A stretch of DNA of 64,000 bases from an uncultured Fibrobacter sp. (GTDB lineage Bacteria > Fibrobacterota > Fibrobacteria > Fibrobacterales > Fibrobacteraceae). Positions 6,842 to 14,830 of this stretch are shown here, piece after piece (position 1 is the first letter of the stretch; each line of letters begins with the position of its first letter). The stretch is from positions 1 to 64,000 of the forward strand of contig CAKUWY010000013.1 in assembly GCA_934699585.1 (NCBI GenBank). Reading direction: 5' to 3'. The notes under the pieces are model-generated. The model ran no database searches. It had not been told where the DNA came from and saw only the letters and a program-made list of their open reading frames with translations. Position numbers and translations under genes: made by a program.

Positions 6842-7585
6842 ATGGGTTGTAAGTTGTTGAAGATAGGGCAGATATCGGATCTCCACATAGGCGAGGACGA
6901 GAACCTCGTGCAGGGGATTGATGTGCGTGCCAATTTTCAGAAGGCCCTCCGCTCCAAGTCCATGGAAGATATCGACCTGCTGGTCTTGTCCGGTGACCTG
7001 GCCAACGAAGACGGGGAGCCCGGCGCTTACCGTTTTGTCTTTGAACAGGTGAAGGACCTTAAGGTTCCCGTGCTGGTCATTCCCGGAAACCACGACCGTC
7101 TTGACACCATGGCGGAAATTTTCGACCTGCAGGGCAAGATTCACAATGGAAAATGCTATTTCAAGCATGAAATTGCAGGCCGTACGCTGTTTTTCCTGGA
7201 CAGTGCCTGCGGAACAGTCTCCAGGGACCAGCTGGACTGGTTAAAGGTAGAAGCCGCCAAGGTTCAGGGCGAAATTTTCCTGTTTATGCACCATCCGCCC
7301 TGCTTCTGCGGTCACCGGTTCATGGATTCCAAGTATTCTTTAAAGAACAAGGAAGAGGTGCAAGCGGTCTTTGCCGAAATCCAGAATCTGACACATATCT
7401 TCTGTGGCCACTACCATTCCCATTTCGAGCTGGACATGGGCCGGCAGAAGGTCCACGTGGCCCCTTCCACCCAGATGCAGATAGACTCTTATGCCCCAAA
7501 CTTTATCCTCAAGAGCTCTGCCCCCGAGTGGATGGCCATAGAAATTGGCGAAAATTTCGTAGAAACGGCAGTTTATTTGCGTTAA
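6842..7585 (+). CDS. Calcineurin-like metallophosphoesterase
   Basis: 247 residues with all five metallophosphoesterase motifs: DLHIGE (Asp13, His15), LSGDLANEDG (Asp52), PGNHDRLD (Asn83, His84), FMHHPP, and GHYHSH. The spacing resembles class III cyclic-nucleotide phosphodiesterases of the CpdA type, though many relatives act on other phosphodiesters, so the substrate is open. No Shine-Dalgarno sequence precedes the ATG. A TATATT element at 6827-6832 ends only 9 nt upstream, suggesting a very short or absent leader. In-frame TTG codons at 6854 and 6857 are possible alternative starts. Confidence 0.85.
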   Translation: MGCKLLKIGQISDLHIGEDENLVQGIDVRANFQKALRSKSMEDIDLLVLSGDLANEDGEPGAYRFVFEQVKDLKVPVLVIPGNHDRLDTMAEIFDLQGKIHNGKCYFKHEIAGRTLFFLDSACGTVSRDQLDWLKVEAAKVQGEIFLFMHHPPCFCGHRFMDSKYSLKNKEEVQAVFAEIQNLTHIFCGHYHSHFELDMGRQKVHVAPSTQMQIDSYAPNFILKSSAPEWMAIEIGENFVETAVYLR

Positions 7586-7628
7586 TGCCTTGAATTTTTA
7601 TAATTTCTTTCTAAATTTGGTTCAAAAT

Positions 7629-7700
7629 GGCGGTTTAGCTCAGCGGTAGAGCACTGGAATCATAATCCATTGGTCCGGGGTTCAAATCCCTGAACCGCTA
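7629..7700 (+). tRNA. tRNA-Met (anticodon CAT)
   Basis: A full cloverleaf can be drawn: acceptor GGCGGTT/AACCGCT (7629-7635 and 7693-7699, first pair G-U), D stem GCTC/GAGC, anticodon loop ATCATAA with CAT at 7661-7663, T stem CGGGG/CCCTG with loop TTCAAAT. The CCA end is not encoded. The anticodon stem lacks the three G-C pairs of an initiator tRNA, so this is probably the elongator. A tRNA-Ile2 with modified CAT is less likely but not excluded. Confidence 0.92.
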
Positions 7701-7721
7701 TTACAAAAAAAAGAGGCGCGT

Positions 7722-8147
7722 ATGTCGAAAAAAATTCTAGCGATTTTAGTTCTGGCTACCGCCTCTTTTTTTGTTGCCTGTAACCAAGAAGAAAAGGTGA
7801 CTCCCGAAGTCATCCAGGCCAAGGTGGCCGCCGAAAAGTCGGCCCCAATCGTCAAGGTGGATGAATTCCAGTCTCCTAGCAGCCCTGTCATCGATTCTAC
7901 CAAGGCCAAGCAGTATGTCAAGGCCAGCGCCGCCCTGGTGGAACTGGGCGTTACATGGTCCGAAAAGATCGATAAGGCCGAAGATTCCGAGAAGGTCCAG
8001 ATTCTGAACGCCTACAACGTGGCTCGCGACCAGCTTTGCGCCCGCGTGGGTCTTGCCGGCATTGCCGAATTCAACTGGATTACGGCGGTGGCGCTGCCCA
8101 ACCCGCAGAACGAGGCGGTGTTCGAGTCCGCAGGTCTCCGCAGATAA
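7722..8147 (+). CDS. Small lipoprotein, unknown function
   Basis: 141 residues. The N-terminus MSKKILAILVLATASFFVAC ends in a lipobox (FVAC), so the mature protein is expected to be lipid-anchored. The rest is Lys/Glu/Ala-rich and mostly helical in appearance; I do not recognise the family. It lies 21 nt after tRNA-Met, within range of read-through from the tRNA promoter. A Rho-independent terminator follows at 8171-8194. Confidence 0.75.
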   Translation: MSKKILAILVLATASFFVACNQEEKVTPEVIQAKVAAEKSAPIVKVDEFQSPSSPVIDSTKAKQYVKASAALVELGVTWSEKIDKAEDSEKVQILNAYNVARDQLCARVGLAGIAEFNWITAVALPNPQNEAVFESAGLRR

Positions 8148-8170
8148 GTAGTATCGACCGTTTTTGAAAA

Positions 8171-8194
8171 GTCCGGCAATACCGGGCTTTTTTT
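8171..8194 (+). terminator. Rho-independent terminator after the lipoprotein gene
   Basis: GTCCGG and CCGGGC arms around CAATA, followed by seven T. Confidence 0.8.
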
Positions 8195-8226
8195 ATATTT
8201 CATTTTTGAAAAGCAAAGGATTCCCT

Positions 8227-9231
8227 ATGAAAAAATTTTTTACGGCAATATTTGCGATGGCGGCAATGGCCCTTGCCGAAAACGTCCAGGTTCTAGAACC
8301 TGCTGGCGCGGAGTTCTCTACCGACGCCCCGCAGGTGGTTATGTCCATCTTGCGTTCTGCCGTGGCACAGACGGGGAACACTCCAGTGGAATCTTCGGCA
8401 GATATCCAGATTCGCACCACCCTCAGTACCATGGGTTCGTCCATTGTCGTCGTTGTTGAACAGATTAAGAACGGTACGGTAGTGGGCTCTGGACGCCAGA
8501 AGACGCCCACCGTCGATGACCTGGACGTGGCCATCGACGATGCCGTAAAGGCAGCTCTTGCAAACCTCGATACCGGAAACGCTCCCGAGTCGGCAGCGTA
8601 TGCTCCGGAGGCGGGCTACCAGGACGGCCCCGAAGTGGTTTATGTTGTTCCTGTCGAGCGCCATAGCAGCGAAGATCCCAACGATAACTTTGCGCACAAG
8701 CGCCCTACCCGCAACTATGTGAGCTACGGTCTTGGTATGGCCATGTGGCACAACTATGACTTTGAGCAGGAAGACTGCGAGCAGTATAGAAACAGCGGTG
8801 AATGTCACGAAGGCGAAGATGTGGAAATGTCCTGGGAGCAGGCCTTCGTGTTTCATTATGGCCGTATTTTTGAGGTGGTGCCCCATGCGGCTATTACCAT
8901 TATCAACAACATGAACATTTCCTTTGGCTCTGAATGGGAATGGCACGAAACCTTCTTGATTGGCGGCCGCTATTTTGTAAGTACAGGGAACATTACGCCC
9001 TACGTCGGTCTTGGTGCTGGCCTAGGTATCCAGACGGATGGTCACTATAATGACAGCGACGAAGGTTTCGCCATCGGTCTTGCCGCTGGTGCAGAATTGG
9101 GCATTATCATGTTCAGGAATTCCGCCACCCAGCTGGAAATCGGTTTTGCCTGGGATGCCCTGTGGGACGGTTTCGAAAGCTTTGACCGCCGCTTTGGTGC
9201 AGGTAGTTTCTACATAGCGATTAACTACTAG
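8227..9231 (+). CDS. Probable outer-membrane beta-barrel protein
   Basis: 334 residues from the ATG at 8227, preceded by AAAGGA; the frame is open to 8164, but that extension hides the signal peptide MKKFFTAIFAMAAMALA. Residues about 20-120 form a small alpha/beta-like region with VVMSILRSAVAQTG and DDAVKAALANLD, resembling domains that bind regulators in the periplasm. From about 165 the sequence alternates aromatic and glycine residues (YVSYGLGMAMWHNYDF, YVGLGAGLGIQ, GFAIGLAAGAELGI) and ends FYIAINY, as expected for beta-barrel strands ending in an aromatic residue. Exact function unknown. Confidence 0.7.
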   Translation: MKKFFTAIFAMAAMALAENVQVLEPAGAEFSTDAPQVVMSILRSAVAQTGNTPVESSADIQIRTTLSTMGSSIVVVVEQIKNGTVVGSGRQKTPTVDDLDVAIDDAVKAALANLDTGNAPESAAYAPEAGYQDGPEVVYVVPVERHSSEDPNDNFAHKRPTRNYVSYGLGMAMWHNYDFEQEDCEQYRNSGECHEGEDVEMSWEQAFVFHYGRIFEVVPHAAITIINNMNISFGSEWEWHETFLIGGRYFVSTGNITPYVGLGAGLGIQTDGHYNDSDEGFAIGLAAGAELGIIMFRNSATQLEIGFAWDALWDGFESFDRRFGAGSFYIAINY

Positions 9232-9257
9232 TTTTATTAGTCTAGTTTCAAGAAATT

Positions 9258-9282
9258 GATCACGGGATAAACCCGTGATGAC
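9258..9282. repeat. REP-like palindrome
   Basis: GATCACGGG and CCCGTGATGAC arms around a short loop; same end pattern as the other copies. Confidence 0.7.
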
Positions 9283-9323
9283 ATGTCGCGGTCAGATTCC
9301 GTGATGGAGTTTTGGAAAAAGAA

Positions 9324-9351
9324 AGTCCCGCAGGTTTAAGCCTGCGGGACT
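9324..9351 (-). terminator. Terminator of the gene at 9375-10943
   Basis: Perfect 11-bp arms AGTCCCGCAGG and CCTGCGGGACT with a 6-nt loop. Read on the minus strand the stem is followed by TTTCTTTTT. Confidence 0.85.
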
Positions 9352-9374
9352 TCTTATCAAGGAGGGGATGAAGA

Positions 9375-10943
9375 CTAGAAGAAGATGAATGCACCGAGGC
9401 TTGTCACGATGGCATCTTTTTCAGCAAAGCCGGAGAAGGGATTTGCCAGGAATTGCTTTGTAAAAGCGAGTTCTATAGCGGCAGGACCGTAATCGAAACG
9501 GGCACCCAGGTTCACAGTGGTTCCATTGGTAACGGTAGAAACTTCCTTTGTCTTTTCGTCACCAAGTTCGTTGTTGTTGTATTCTGCTGCTGTCCAGGTG
9601 TATTTTGCGCCACCGAATGCCATGAAGTACTTGCTGAGTTGGACTTCGCCCAGGATATTGGGTTCGAAGACTATCTGGGCTTCTTGATGCTTGTCGCTGA
9701 TGCCTTCGATTTCATCGTAGTTGCACATGGGCACGAAGGTATTCAAGCCCAAATACACGTTGGCATTTTCGGAACTGAGGACCGCGGCACCCAGAGTAAA
9801 CATCGGGACAATCGCGACACTGGCCAAAGTGTCGGACAAGGTAGTCTTGGTGGTGACCAAGTAGTTCTTGCCGTTTTTCACTTGGATTTCAGAGACGCTG
9901 GTCTTGTGCTTGTATTCGTTACGAACGCCTTCGACACCCAAGGTCCAGTAATAGACATCTCCGCTGTAGGAAACACCCAGATAGCCTTGTGCGGCCCAGG
10001 CATCGTCTTCGATTTCGGAGTCGGTCTGATTGAGGAAATGGTTGCCGTAGGGAGTTGCATAATGTCCGCTCAGCAAGATATCGAAAGAACCGAGGTTCAG
10101 GGAGAAGTTGGCCCCTACAACAGAGCCTGCTGTGGAGGATCTTTCGGTTTCGTCGGTGCCGTCGGCGTGGTCGGTCCAGCGCCAGGCTTTACCCAGGGAA
10201 TAATCCAGGGATGCGCCGAACTTCTGGAAGGCGATACCTGCAGTCAGGAGGCCCAGATCGGCATCGTCATTATTATCGAAGGAAAGGAAATAGGTCCAGC
10301 TGTCGCCAAAGGCAACGACGCCCTGTTGTTCAATGGGGTCGAAGTAGGCCAGCTTAGAGCCGAACATGAAGTGGGGTAATCCGACATTCCCGCCGATGGT
10401 GGAGGCTGCTGCCTCGTTCCCGACGGTGTTGTAAGCGTTGCCGTGGAGGATATCGCCCAGCTTGTTTACAGGAGCCTTTGCAACCTTGGAGGTATCCGTA
10501 GCGACGGAGTCCGTAACGGCCTTCGCACTATCGACCATGGCCACCTGTTCAGGAGCTGCCACCGCAGAATCAGCAGGAGCAGCGGGAGCAGGTTCGGTTG
10601 CCGTAGAGTCGGCAGCGGGCGCGGGTTCGGCTACGGCAACTGCAGAATCAGCAGGTGCCGGTGCCGCAGTGCTATCGGTGGCAACCTGGTCAGCAGCAGG
10701 TGCCGCGGTAGAGTCGGCCACTGTGGAGTCCACTGCGGGAGCAGGTTCGGCTACGGCGACAGAATCGGTAGGAGCTGCCGCAGGAGCGGGCTCAGCTACG
10801 GGCGCGGTCGCAGGAGCGGGAGCGGGGGCCACTGCGGGTGCTGGTTGTGCTGCCGGTGTGGCTGCAGCGCTGGCGGGTGCATTTTGAGCCTGGACACTGG
10901 CTGCCAGGCCGAGGGCGATAAGCAAAAGGTGTTTCTTCTTCAT
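9375..10943 (-). CDS. Outer-membrane protein with long Ala/Pro-rich N-terminal region
   Basis: 522 residues. After a signal peptide (MKKKHLLLIALGLAASVQA) comes about 120 residues made almost entirely of Ala, Pro, Val, Asp, Ser and Thr, with units such as AVAEPAPA and DSTAAPA. This resembles the Pro/Ala spacers thought to cross the peptidoglycan or hold a domain away from the membrane. The remainder (about 175-522) looks like a beta-barrel: alternating hydrophobic and polar strands, repeated Gly-aromatic pairs, and a terminal FIFF. I do not recognise a specific family. It is monocistronic, with its own terminator at 9324-9351. Confidence 0.7.
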   Translation of the reverse strand: MKKKHLLLIALGLAASVQAQNAPASAAATPAAQPAPAVAPAPAPATAPVAEPAPAAAPTDSVAVAEPAPAVDSTVADSTAAPAADQVATDSTAAPAPADSAVAVAEPAPAADSTATEPAPAAPADSAVAAPEQVAMVDSAKAVTDSVATDTSKVAKAPVNKLGDILHGNAYNTVGNEAAASTIGGNVGLPHFMFGSKLAYFDPIEQQGVVAFGDSWTYFLSFDNNDDADLGLLTAGIAFQKFGASLDYSLGKAWRWTDHADGTDETERSSTAGSVVGANFSLNLGSFDILLSGHYATPYGNHFLNQTDSEIEDDAWAAQGYLGVSYSGDVYYWTLGVEGVRNEYKHKTSVSEIQVKNGKNYLVTTKTTLSDTLASVAIVPMFTLGAAVLSSENANVYLGLNTFVPMCNYDEIEGISDKHQEAQIVFEPNILGEVQLSKYFMAFGGAKYTWTAAEYNNNELGDEKTKEVSTVTNGTTVNLGARFDYGPAAIELAFTKQFLANPFSGFAEKDAIVTSLGAFIFF

Positions 10944-11096
10944 AGTAACCTAAACATAGATAAATGGAGCGAAAAGCGGTTCAGAAAAGTGCAATTTTTT
11001 TGTAGACGCTTGTAAACAGAAAAGGTTTGGGCAGATTTATCTTTTTTGGGGAAAAAGTTTAATTTTATGTCCAATGGCTTACAAATGGAGTAAAAT

Positions 11097-12179
11097 ATGA
11101 GGATTTTCCAGTTAATCGGTGCATTATCCCTCGGTGCATTCCTGCTTTTGGGGTGCGACGGTGAAAACATTACAGAAGTCAGCCAGAAGGAGACTGACCG
11201 TTCACTTGCCGAAAGGGTAGGACCGGTAAGCCAGTATGGCGAGCTTTTGGCGGGGCAGGTAAATGGGGTTGGGCGTATCTACGGCTCTTGCCAGGGAATC
11301 GCCGCAGGTAAAGAGGTTCAGGTCCGTGGTATGAGCATGTACTGGAGCCTTTTGGGTGCCGCTACAATGTTTTATAGTGATGTGGGCATCAGCTCCATGG
11401 TCCGTGATATGAAGGTTGAAATCATACGTCTCGCTATTGGTACTACCGAGAATTGGGGCGGAATTTCTGGATTCATCAATGATCCCGATGCTCAGCGGGA
11501 TCTGATTAAGCAGTCGGTGGATGCTGCCATCAAAAATGATATCTATGTGATTATCGACTGGCATTCTCATACGGCTACAAACCAACTAGAAGAGGCGAAG
11601 CAATTTTTTGCTGAAATGGCAGAAAAATATGGAGCCTACAATAACGTGATTTTTGAAGTTTTTAATGAACCCGAACATCAATCTTGGAGTGAAGTTAAAA
11701 GTTATGCTGATGAGGTTGTTGCCGTAATCCGTCAGTATTCTGATAACCTTATTTTGGTTGGAAATCCCAATTGGGACCAAACCCCAAGTGTTGCGATAGG
11801 CAAAGAGGTAGAAGATCCTAAAAATAATGTGGCCTATACATTCCATTACTATGCAAATTCTCATGGCAGTTCGCAAATGCGTAATGCGGATAGGGCTATG
11901 GCAGCAGGTCTTTCAGTATTCGTGAGCGAATGGGGAACTGGAAATTCCGATGGAAAGGGGACTCCTAACCTTGACAAGAACCAGCAGTGGCAAGATTGGA
12001 TGAACGAGAATAAGCTGTCCTCTGCCAACTGGTCGGCTTCTAAGATAAACGAAGGTACAGCCGCATTTGCTCAGGATGCTACAGTGGATGCTCTCACATT
12101 TACCGAGTCTGGTGCCTTGGTAAAGAGTTATCTAGAAACTAATCCGGATACCTACACGGCCTGCAAGGCGAAGAAGTAA
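11097..12179 (+). CDS. Lipoprotein GH5 endo-beta-1,4-glucanase (cellulase)
   Basis: 360 residues. The lipobox LLLGC puts the lipid anchor at Cys20. The GH5 domain starts near residue 42 (GPVSQYGELLAG, RIYGSCQG, VRGMSMYWS). Clan GH-A residues are present: Arg111, His156 in IIDWHSH, the acid/base Glu191 in FEVFNEP and the nucleophile Glu278 in VSEWG. GH5 enzymes of this type hydrolyse internal beta-1,4 bonds of cellulose or related glucans. There is no separate carbohydrate-binding module. It is closely similar to the catalytic part of the larger GH5 at 36625, so the two are paralogues. GGAG at about 11084 serves as ribosome-binding site. Confidence 0.93.
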   Translation: MRIFQLIGALSLGAFLLLGCDGENITEVSQKETDRSLAERVGPVSQYGELLAGQVNGVGRIYGSCQGIAAGKEVQVRGMSMYWSLLGAATMFYSDVGISSMVRDMKVEIIRLAIGTTENWGGISGFINDPDAQRDLIKQSVDAAIKNDIYVIIDWHSHTATNQLEEAKQFFAEMAEKYGAYNNVIFEVFNEPEHQSWSEVKSYADEVVAVIRQYSDNLILVGNPNWDQTPSVAIGKEVEDPKNNVAYTFHYYANSHGSSQMRNADRAMAAGLSVFVSEWGTGNSDGKGTPNLDKNQQWQDWMNENKLSSANWSASKINEGTAAFAQDATVDALTFTESGALVKSYLETNPDTYTACKAKK

Positions 12180-12204
12180 TCAACCGTTACTATCGGCAAG
12201 TTTA

Positions 12205-12234
12205 AAAGCGCTCCTTGGTCGGGGTGCTTTTTTT
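12205..12234 (+). terminator. Terminator of the GH5 gene
   Basis: AGCGCTCC and GGGGTGCT arms (with G-U pairs) followed by seven T. The T tract overlaps the stop codon of the convergent phosphatase gene. Confidence 0.75.
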
Positions 12235-12772
12235 ACGGGCTGTTTTGTGTTTGAATTTTCGAAAGCATGGCTTTGCAGCCTTCGTTTACATCGTCCCAGG
12301 TAGCCTGAAAATCTCCGGTGTACCAGGGGTCTGCCACGTCGCGGCTTTTGCCGATCCAGTCCATTAGAAATGACACCTTGCGTTTTTCGCTAGAGCTGGC
12401 CGTGTCGCTTGTTTCGCGGGCGTATGCATCGGCGCTCAGAATCCAGCGCAGGTTACGCAGGTTGTTGCGGTCCATGAGTACGATGTAGTCGTAATATTCG
12501 TAGTCACGCATGGTCATTTGTCGTGCCGTTTTCCCGCTGCAGTCGATACCGTGGGAGGCGAGCATGCGCCGTGCCGGTGGGTAAACCGGATTCCCGATTT
12601 CTTCGGTGCTGGTGGCGGCACTTGCTATTTCAAAGTCAATTGTGGGTCTCAGTGGAATCGCGCCTTGTTGAGCTTTGGCTTGCAAATCCCGTACCATCTT
12701 TTTCATCACGAATTCGGCCATGGGGCTTCGGCAAATGTTCCCGTGACACACGAATAGAATTTTGACTTTCAC
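12233..12772 (-). CDS. Low-molecular-weight protein-tyrosine phosphatase
   Basis: 179 residues starting MKVKILFVCHGNICRSPMAE, which contains the P-loop CX5R (Cys9 nucleophile, Arg15). The general-acid Asp148 lies in VADPWYTG. The length is slightly above the usual 145-165 because of an insertion around 118-132. Family members remove phosphate from tyrosines; bacterial ones often oppose tyrosine autokinases that control polysaccharide export, but no such kinase is nearby. It is convergent with the GH5 gene, and its stop codon overlaps that gene's terminator T tract. Confidence 0.9.
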   Translation of the reverse strand: MKVKILFVCHGNICRSPMAEFVMKKMVRDLQAKAQQGAIPLRPTIDFEIASAATSTEEIGNPVYPPARRMLASHGIDCSGKTARQMTMRDYEYYDYIVLMDRNNLRNLRWILSADAYARETSDTASSSEKRKVSFLMDWIGKSRDVADPWYTGDFQATWDDVNEGCKAMLSKIQTQNSP

Positions 12773-12883
12773 TGGAATTACCTGCTGTTTTCCCTGGCAT
12801 CAGTTCCTTGTTTGATTTTGGACAAATTATCCACTGCCTTTAAAATGGTGTTCGTATAGTACGCGGCAAAGGTGAAAATGGAA

Positions 12884-12905
12884 AAACGCAGTCTAGACTG
12901 CGTTT
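12884..12905 (-). terminator. Palindromic terminator after purM
   Basis: AAACGCAGTCT and AGACTGCGTTT are perfectly complementary. On the minus strand the stem is followed by TTTTTCC, downstream of the purM stop. Confidence 0.75.
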
Positions 12906-12963
12906 CTCTAGGTTGTAAGTGTAGGTATTGGGCTAAAGTTGCCTGTTGCTTAACACCAGACGA

Positions 12964-13989
12964 TTAGTCCCTGAACTTCACCTGCTTGGAGCCAGCCACC
13001 ACTTCGCCAATCTGGGTCCACTTCTCGCCCTTGGCTTCCAGGTGTGCGACCACTTCGGCCTTGTCCTTGGGGTCGATAAAGATGAGCATGCCCATACCCA
13101 TGTTGAAGGTATTGTACATCTCGTCTTTTTCCACGGAGCCGGCCTGCTGGATGAGTTTGAAGATCATCGGCGGGTCCCAGGTGGTGCGGTCGATAATCAC
13201 GTCCACGTTGTCCGGGAGGATACGGGGAATATTGCCCTGGTAGCCCGAACCGGTAATGTGGGCGAGGCCCTGGATAATCTTCTTGTTGCAGAGATCGATG
13301 AGGCTTGGGTAGTAGCTCCTGTGCGGCATGGCGAGAGCTTCGCCGATGGTCTTGTCCATTCCGTCGACCAGAGTGTCCACCTTGTAGCCGGCCACGTCGA
13401 ACAGCACCTTGCGGGCAAGAGAATAACCGTTGGTGTGCAGGCCCGTAGAAGGCAGGCCAAGGATAATGGTACCCGGCTTGATCTTCTTGCCGTCGATAAT
13501 GTTTTCGCGTTCCACCACACCCACGATGGTACCGGAGATGTCATAGTCGCCCGGACCGTAGAAGCCCGGCATTTCGGCAGTTTCGCCACCGATAAGCACC
13601 AGGTCGTTTTCGCGGCAGGCCTTGGCCATGCCGGCCACCAGCTTGTCCATCACGCCCGGTTCCAGACGGCCCGTAGCCACATAGTCCAAGAAGAACAGCG
13701 GACGCGCACCCTGCACCAAAATGTCGTCGCAGCAGTGGTTCACGATGTCCTGACCCGGCAGTTCGTGAGTGCCCATCTCGATGTCGACCTTGAGCTTGGT
13801 GCCCACGCCGTCCACGGAACTCACGAGGACGGGGTCCTTCATGCCCAGGTGGTTCAGCGTAAACAGGCCGCCGAAGTTGCCCACGTCGCCCAAAACGCCT
13901 TGGTTGAATGTAGTACGTACGGATTTCTTCACACCGACCATGGCTTCGTCAGCTCTGGCCAGGGAAACTCCTGCGTCTGCGTAATTCAT
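12964..13989 (-). CDS. purM: Phosphoribosylformylglycinamidine cyclo-ligase (AIR synthetase)
   Basis: 341 residues, the standard PurM length. Recognisable segments are NYADAGVSLARADE, the ATP-binding region KDPVLVSSVDGVGTKLKVD, the GQDIVNHCCDDILVQGARP stretch, LIGGETAEMPGFY and ITGSGYQGNIPRILP. PurM uses ATP to close the imidazole ring of formylglycinamidine ribonucleotide, giving aminoimidazole ribonucleotide in purine synthesis. An AAAGGA ribosome-binding site precedes the ATG. It is the last gene of a three-gene run on the minus strand, 43 nt after the cNMP-binding protein, with no obvious functional link to the two genes before it. Confidence 0.96.
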   Translation of the reverse strand: MNYADAGVSLARADEAMVGVKKSVRTTFNQGVLGDVGNFGGLFTLNHLGMKDPVLVSSVDGVGTKLKVDIEMGTHELPGQDIVNHCCDDILVQGARPLFFLDYVATGRLEPGVMDKLVAGMAKACRENDLVLIGGETAEMPGFYGPGDYDISGTIVGVVERENIIDGKKIKPGTIILGLPSTGLHTNGYSLARKVLFDVAGYKVDTLVDGMDKTIGEALAMPHRSYYPSLIDLCNKKIIQGLAHITGSGYQGNIPRILPDNVDVIIDRTTWDPPMIFKLIQQAGSVEKDEMYNTFNMGMGMLIFIDPKDKAEVVAHLEAKGEKWTQIGEVVAGSKQVKFRD

Positions 13990-14032
13990 CTTTTTTCCTT
14001 TGCCCTAGAGTCGGGCACTGTGTTCGCCCGTT

Positions 14033-14830
14033 TTACTGGGCACTTTGTTTTTCATCAATATTTCTGAGAGCATCCAGGATGAGGCTCGTGGTGTCGGACA
14101 TCTGGTTGATGTTCACGGTGTCCGGCATCAGGTGGGTATCCAGCTTGAACAGCGTGTCGTCACCCCAGGAGAGCAGTTTTTCCAAGGCATCCGGCCCCGC
14201 CAGTTTGCCGCACTTGGCGCAGCAGATACGGCCGTCCTGGAAGGCGATAAATCCCTTTCCTTCGCCGCTTTCGAAAATGACGGTTCCTGTAATGCGGCTC
14301 TTTTCCATGGTCTGAGCAAAATCGATAAAGGGCAGCACCCTTCCCGAAGCCAGCAGGGAAAGCCTCTCGAATTCGTCGATGGCCTTGTTCTTGGCGCGAA
14401 GACGCCCCGCCACCACCTTGTACAGGTACACCATGATGCTCGGGTTCTTTTCCAGGAATGCCACGAACTCGTCGCGGGGAATAATCAGCACGGTGCAGCC
14501 GTCTTCGGCGGCAATCACCGTATTGCTGGTGGGCTCGTTACAAATGATGGACATTTCGCCGAAGCATCCGCCGCTTTCAATGTAGGCCAGCACGCTGTAG
14601 TGGCCGTCGGGCAGAATCTGTCCACAAATCTGGGCGCGGCCGCTCTGCAGCACGCAAAAAGCCATTCCTTCGGAATCGCCGTTGATAATAATCTCGCCGG
14701 CATCATATTCGCGAATCTGCGCGTTCAGTAACAAAAAGTCGGCGCAGTCCCTAGGGACTTGCTGCAAGAACGGCGTTCCCGATTCGTAGGACGTCGCAAT
14801 CCAGTCGCCAATACCCGTATGCTGTTTCAT
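14033..14830 (-). CDS. Cyclic-nucleotide-binding domain plus DUF4388 (PATAN-like) protein
   Basis: 265 residues. Residues about 20-145 form a CRP-like cNMP-binding beta-roll (IIINGDSEGMAFCVLQSGRA, SGGCFGEMSIICNEPTSNTV), including the phosphate-cassette-like GEMSII. The second half (160-250: ITGTVIFESGEGKGFIAFQ, GRICCAKCGKLAG, ALEKLLSW) fits DUF4388/PATAN domains, which are common in signalling proteins of deltaproteobacteria and related phyla. There is no helix-turn-helix, so it is unlikely to be a classical CRP transcription factor. It overlaps the preceding gene by 4 nt. It probably acts as a sensory adaptor; ligand unknown. Confidence 0.8.
   Translation of the reverse strand: MKQHTGIGDWIATSYESGTPFLQQVPRDCADFLLLNAQIREYDAGEIIINGDSEGMAFCVLQSGRAQICGQILPDGHYSVLAYIESGGCFGEMSIICNEPTSNTVIAAEDGCTVLIIPRDEFVAFLEKNPSIMVYLYKVVAGRLRAKNKAIDEFERLSLLASGRVLPFIDFAQTMEKSRITGTVIFESGEGKGFIAFQDGRICCAKCGKLAGPDALEKLLSWGDDTLFKLDTHLMPDTVNINQMSDTTSLILDALRNIDEKQSAQ

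Noticed and set aside
8164..8226. Upstream in-frame start for the barrel protein at 8227
   Set aside because: It starts before and runs through the preceding terminator, and would bury the signal peptide.
12773..12883. Open minus-strand frame encoding AAYYTNTILKAVDNLSKIKQ before the phosphatase gene
   Set aside because: It has no start codon, follows the purM terminator, and ends before the phosphatase start; probably chance.
12946..14067. Long open frame antisense to purM
   Set aside because: Shadow of purM; no domain, no ribosome-binding site, and it crosses the purM start region.
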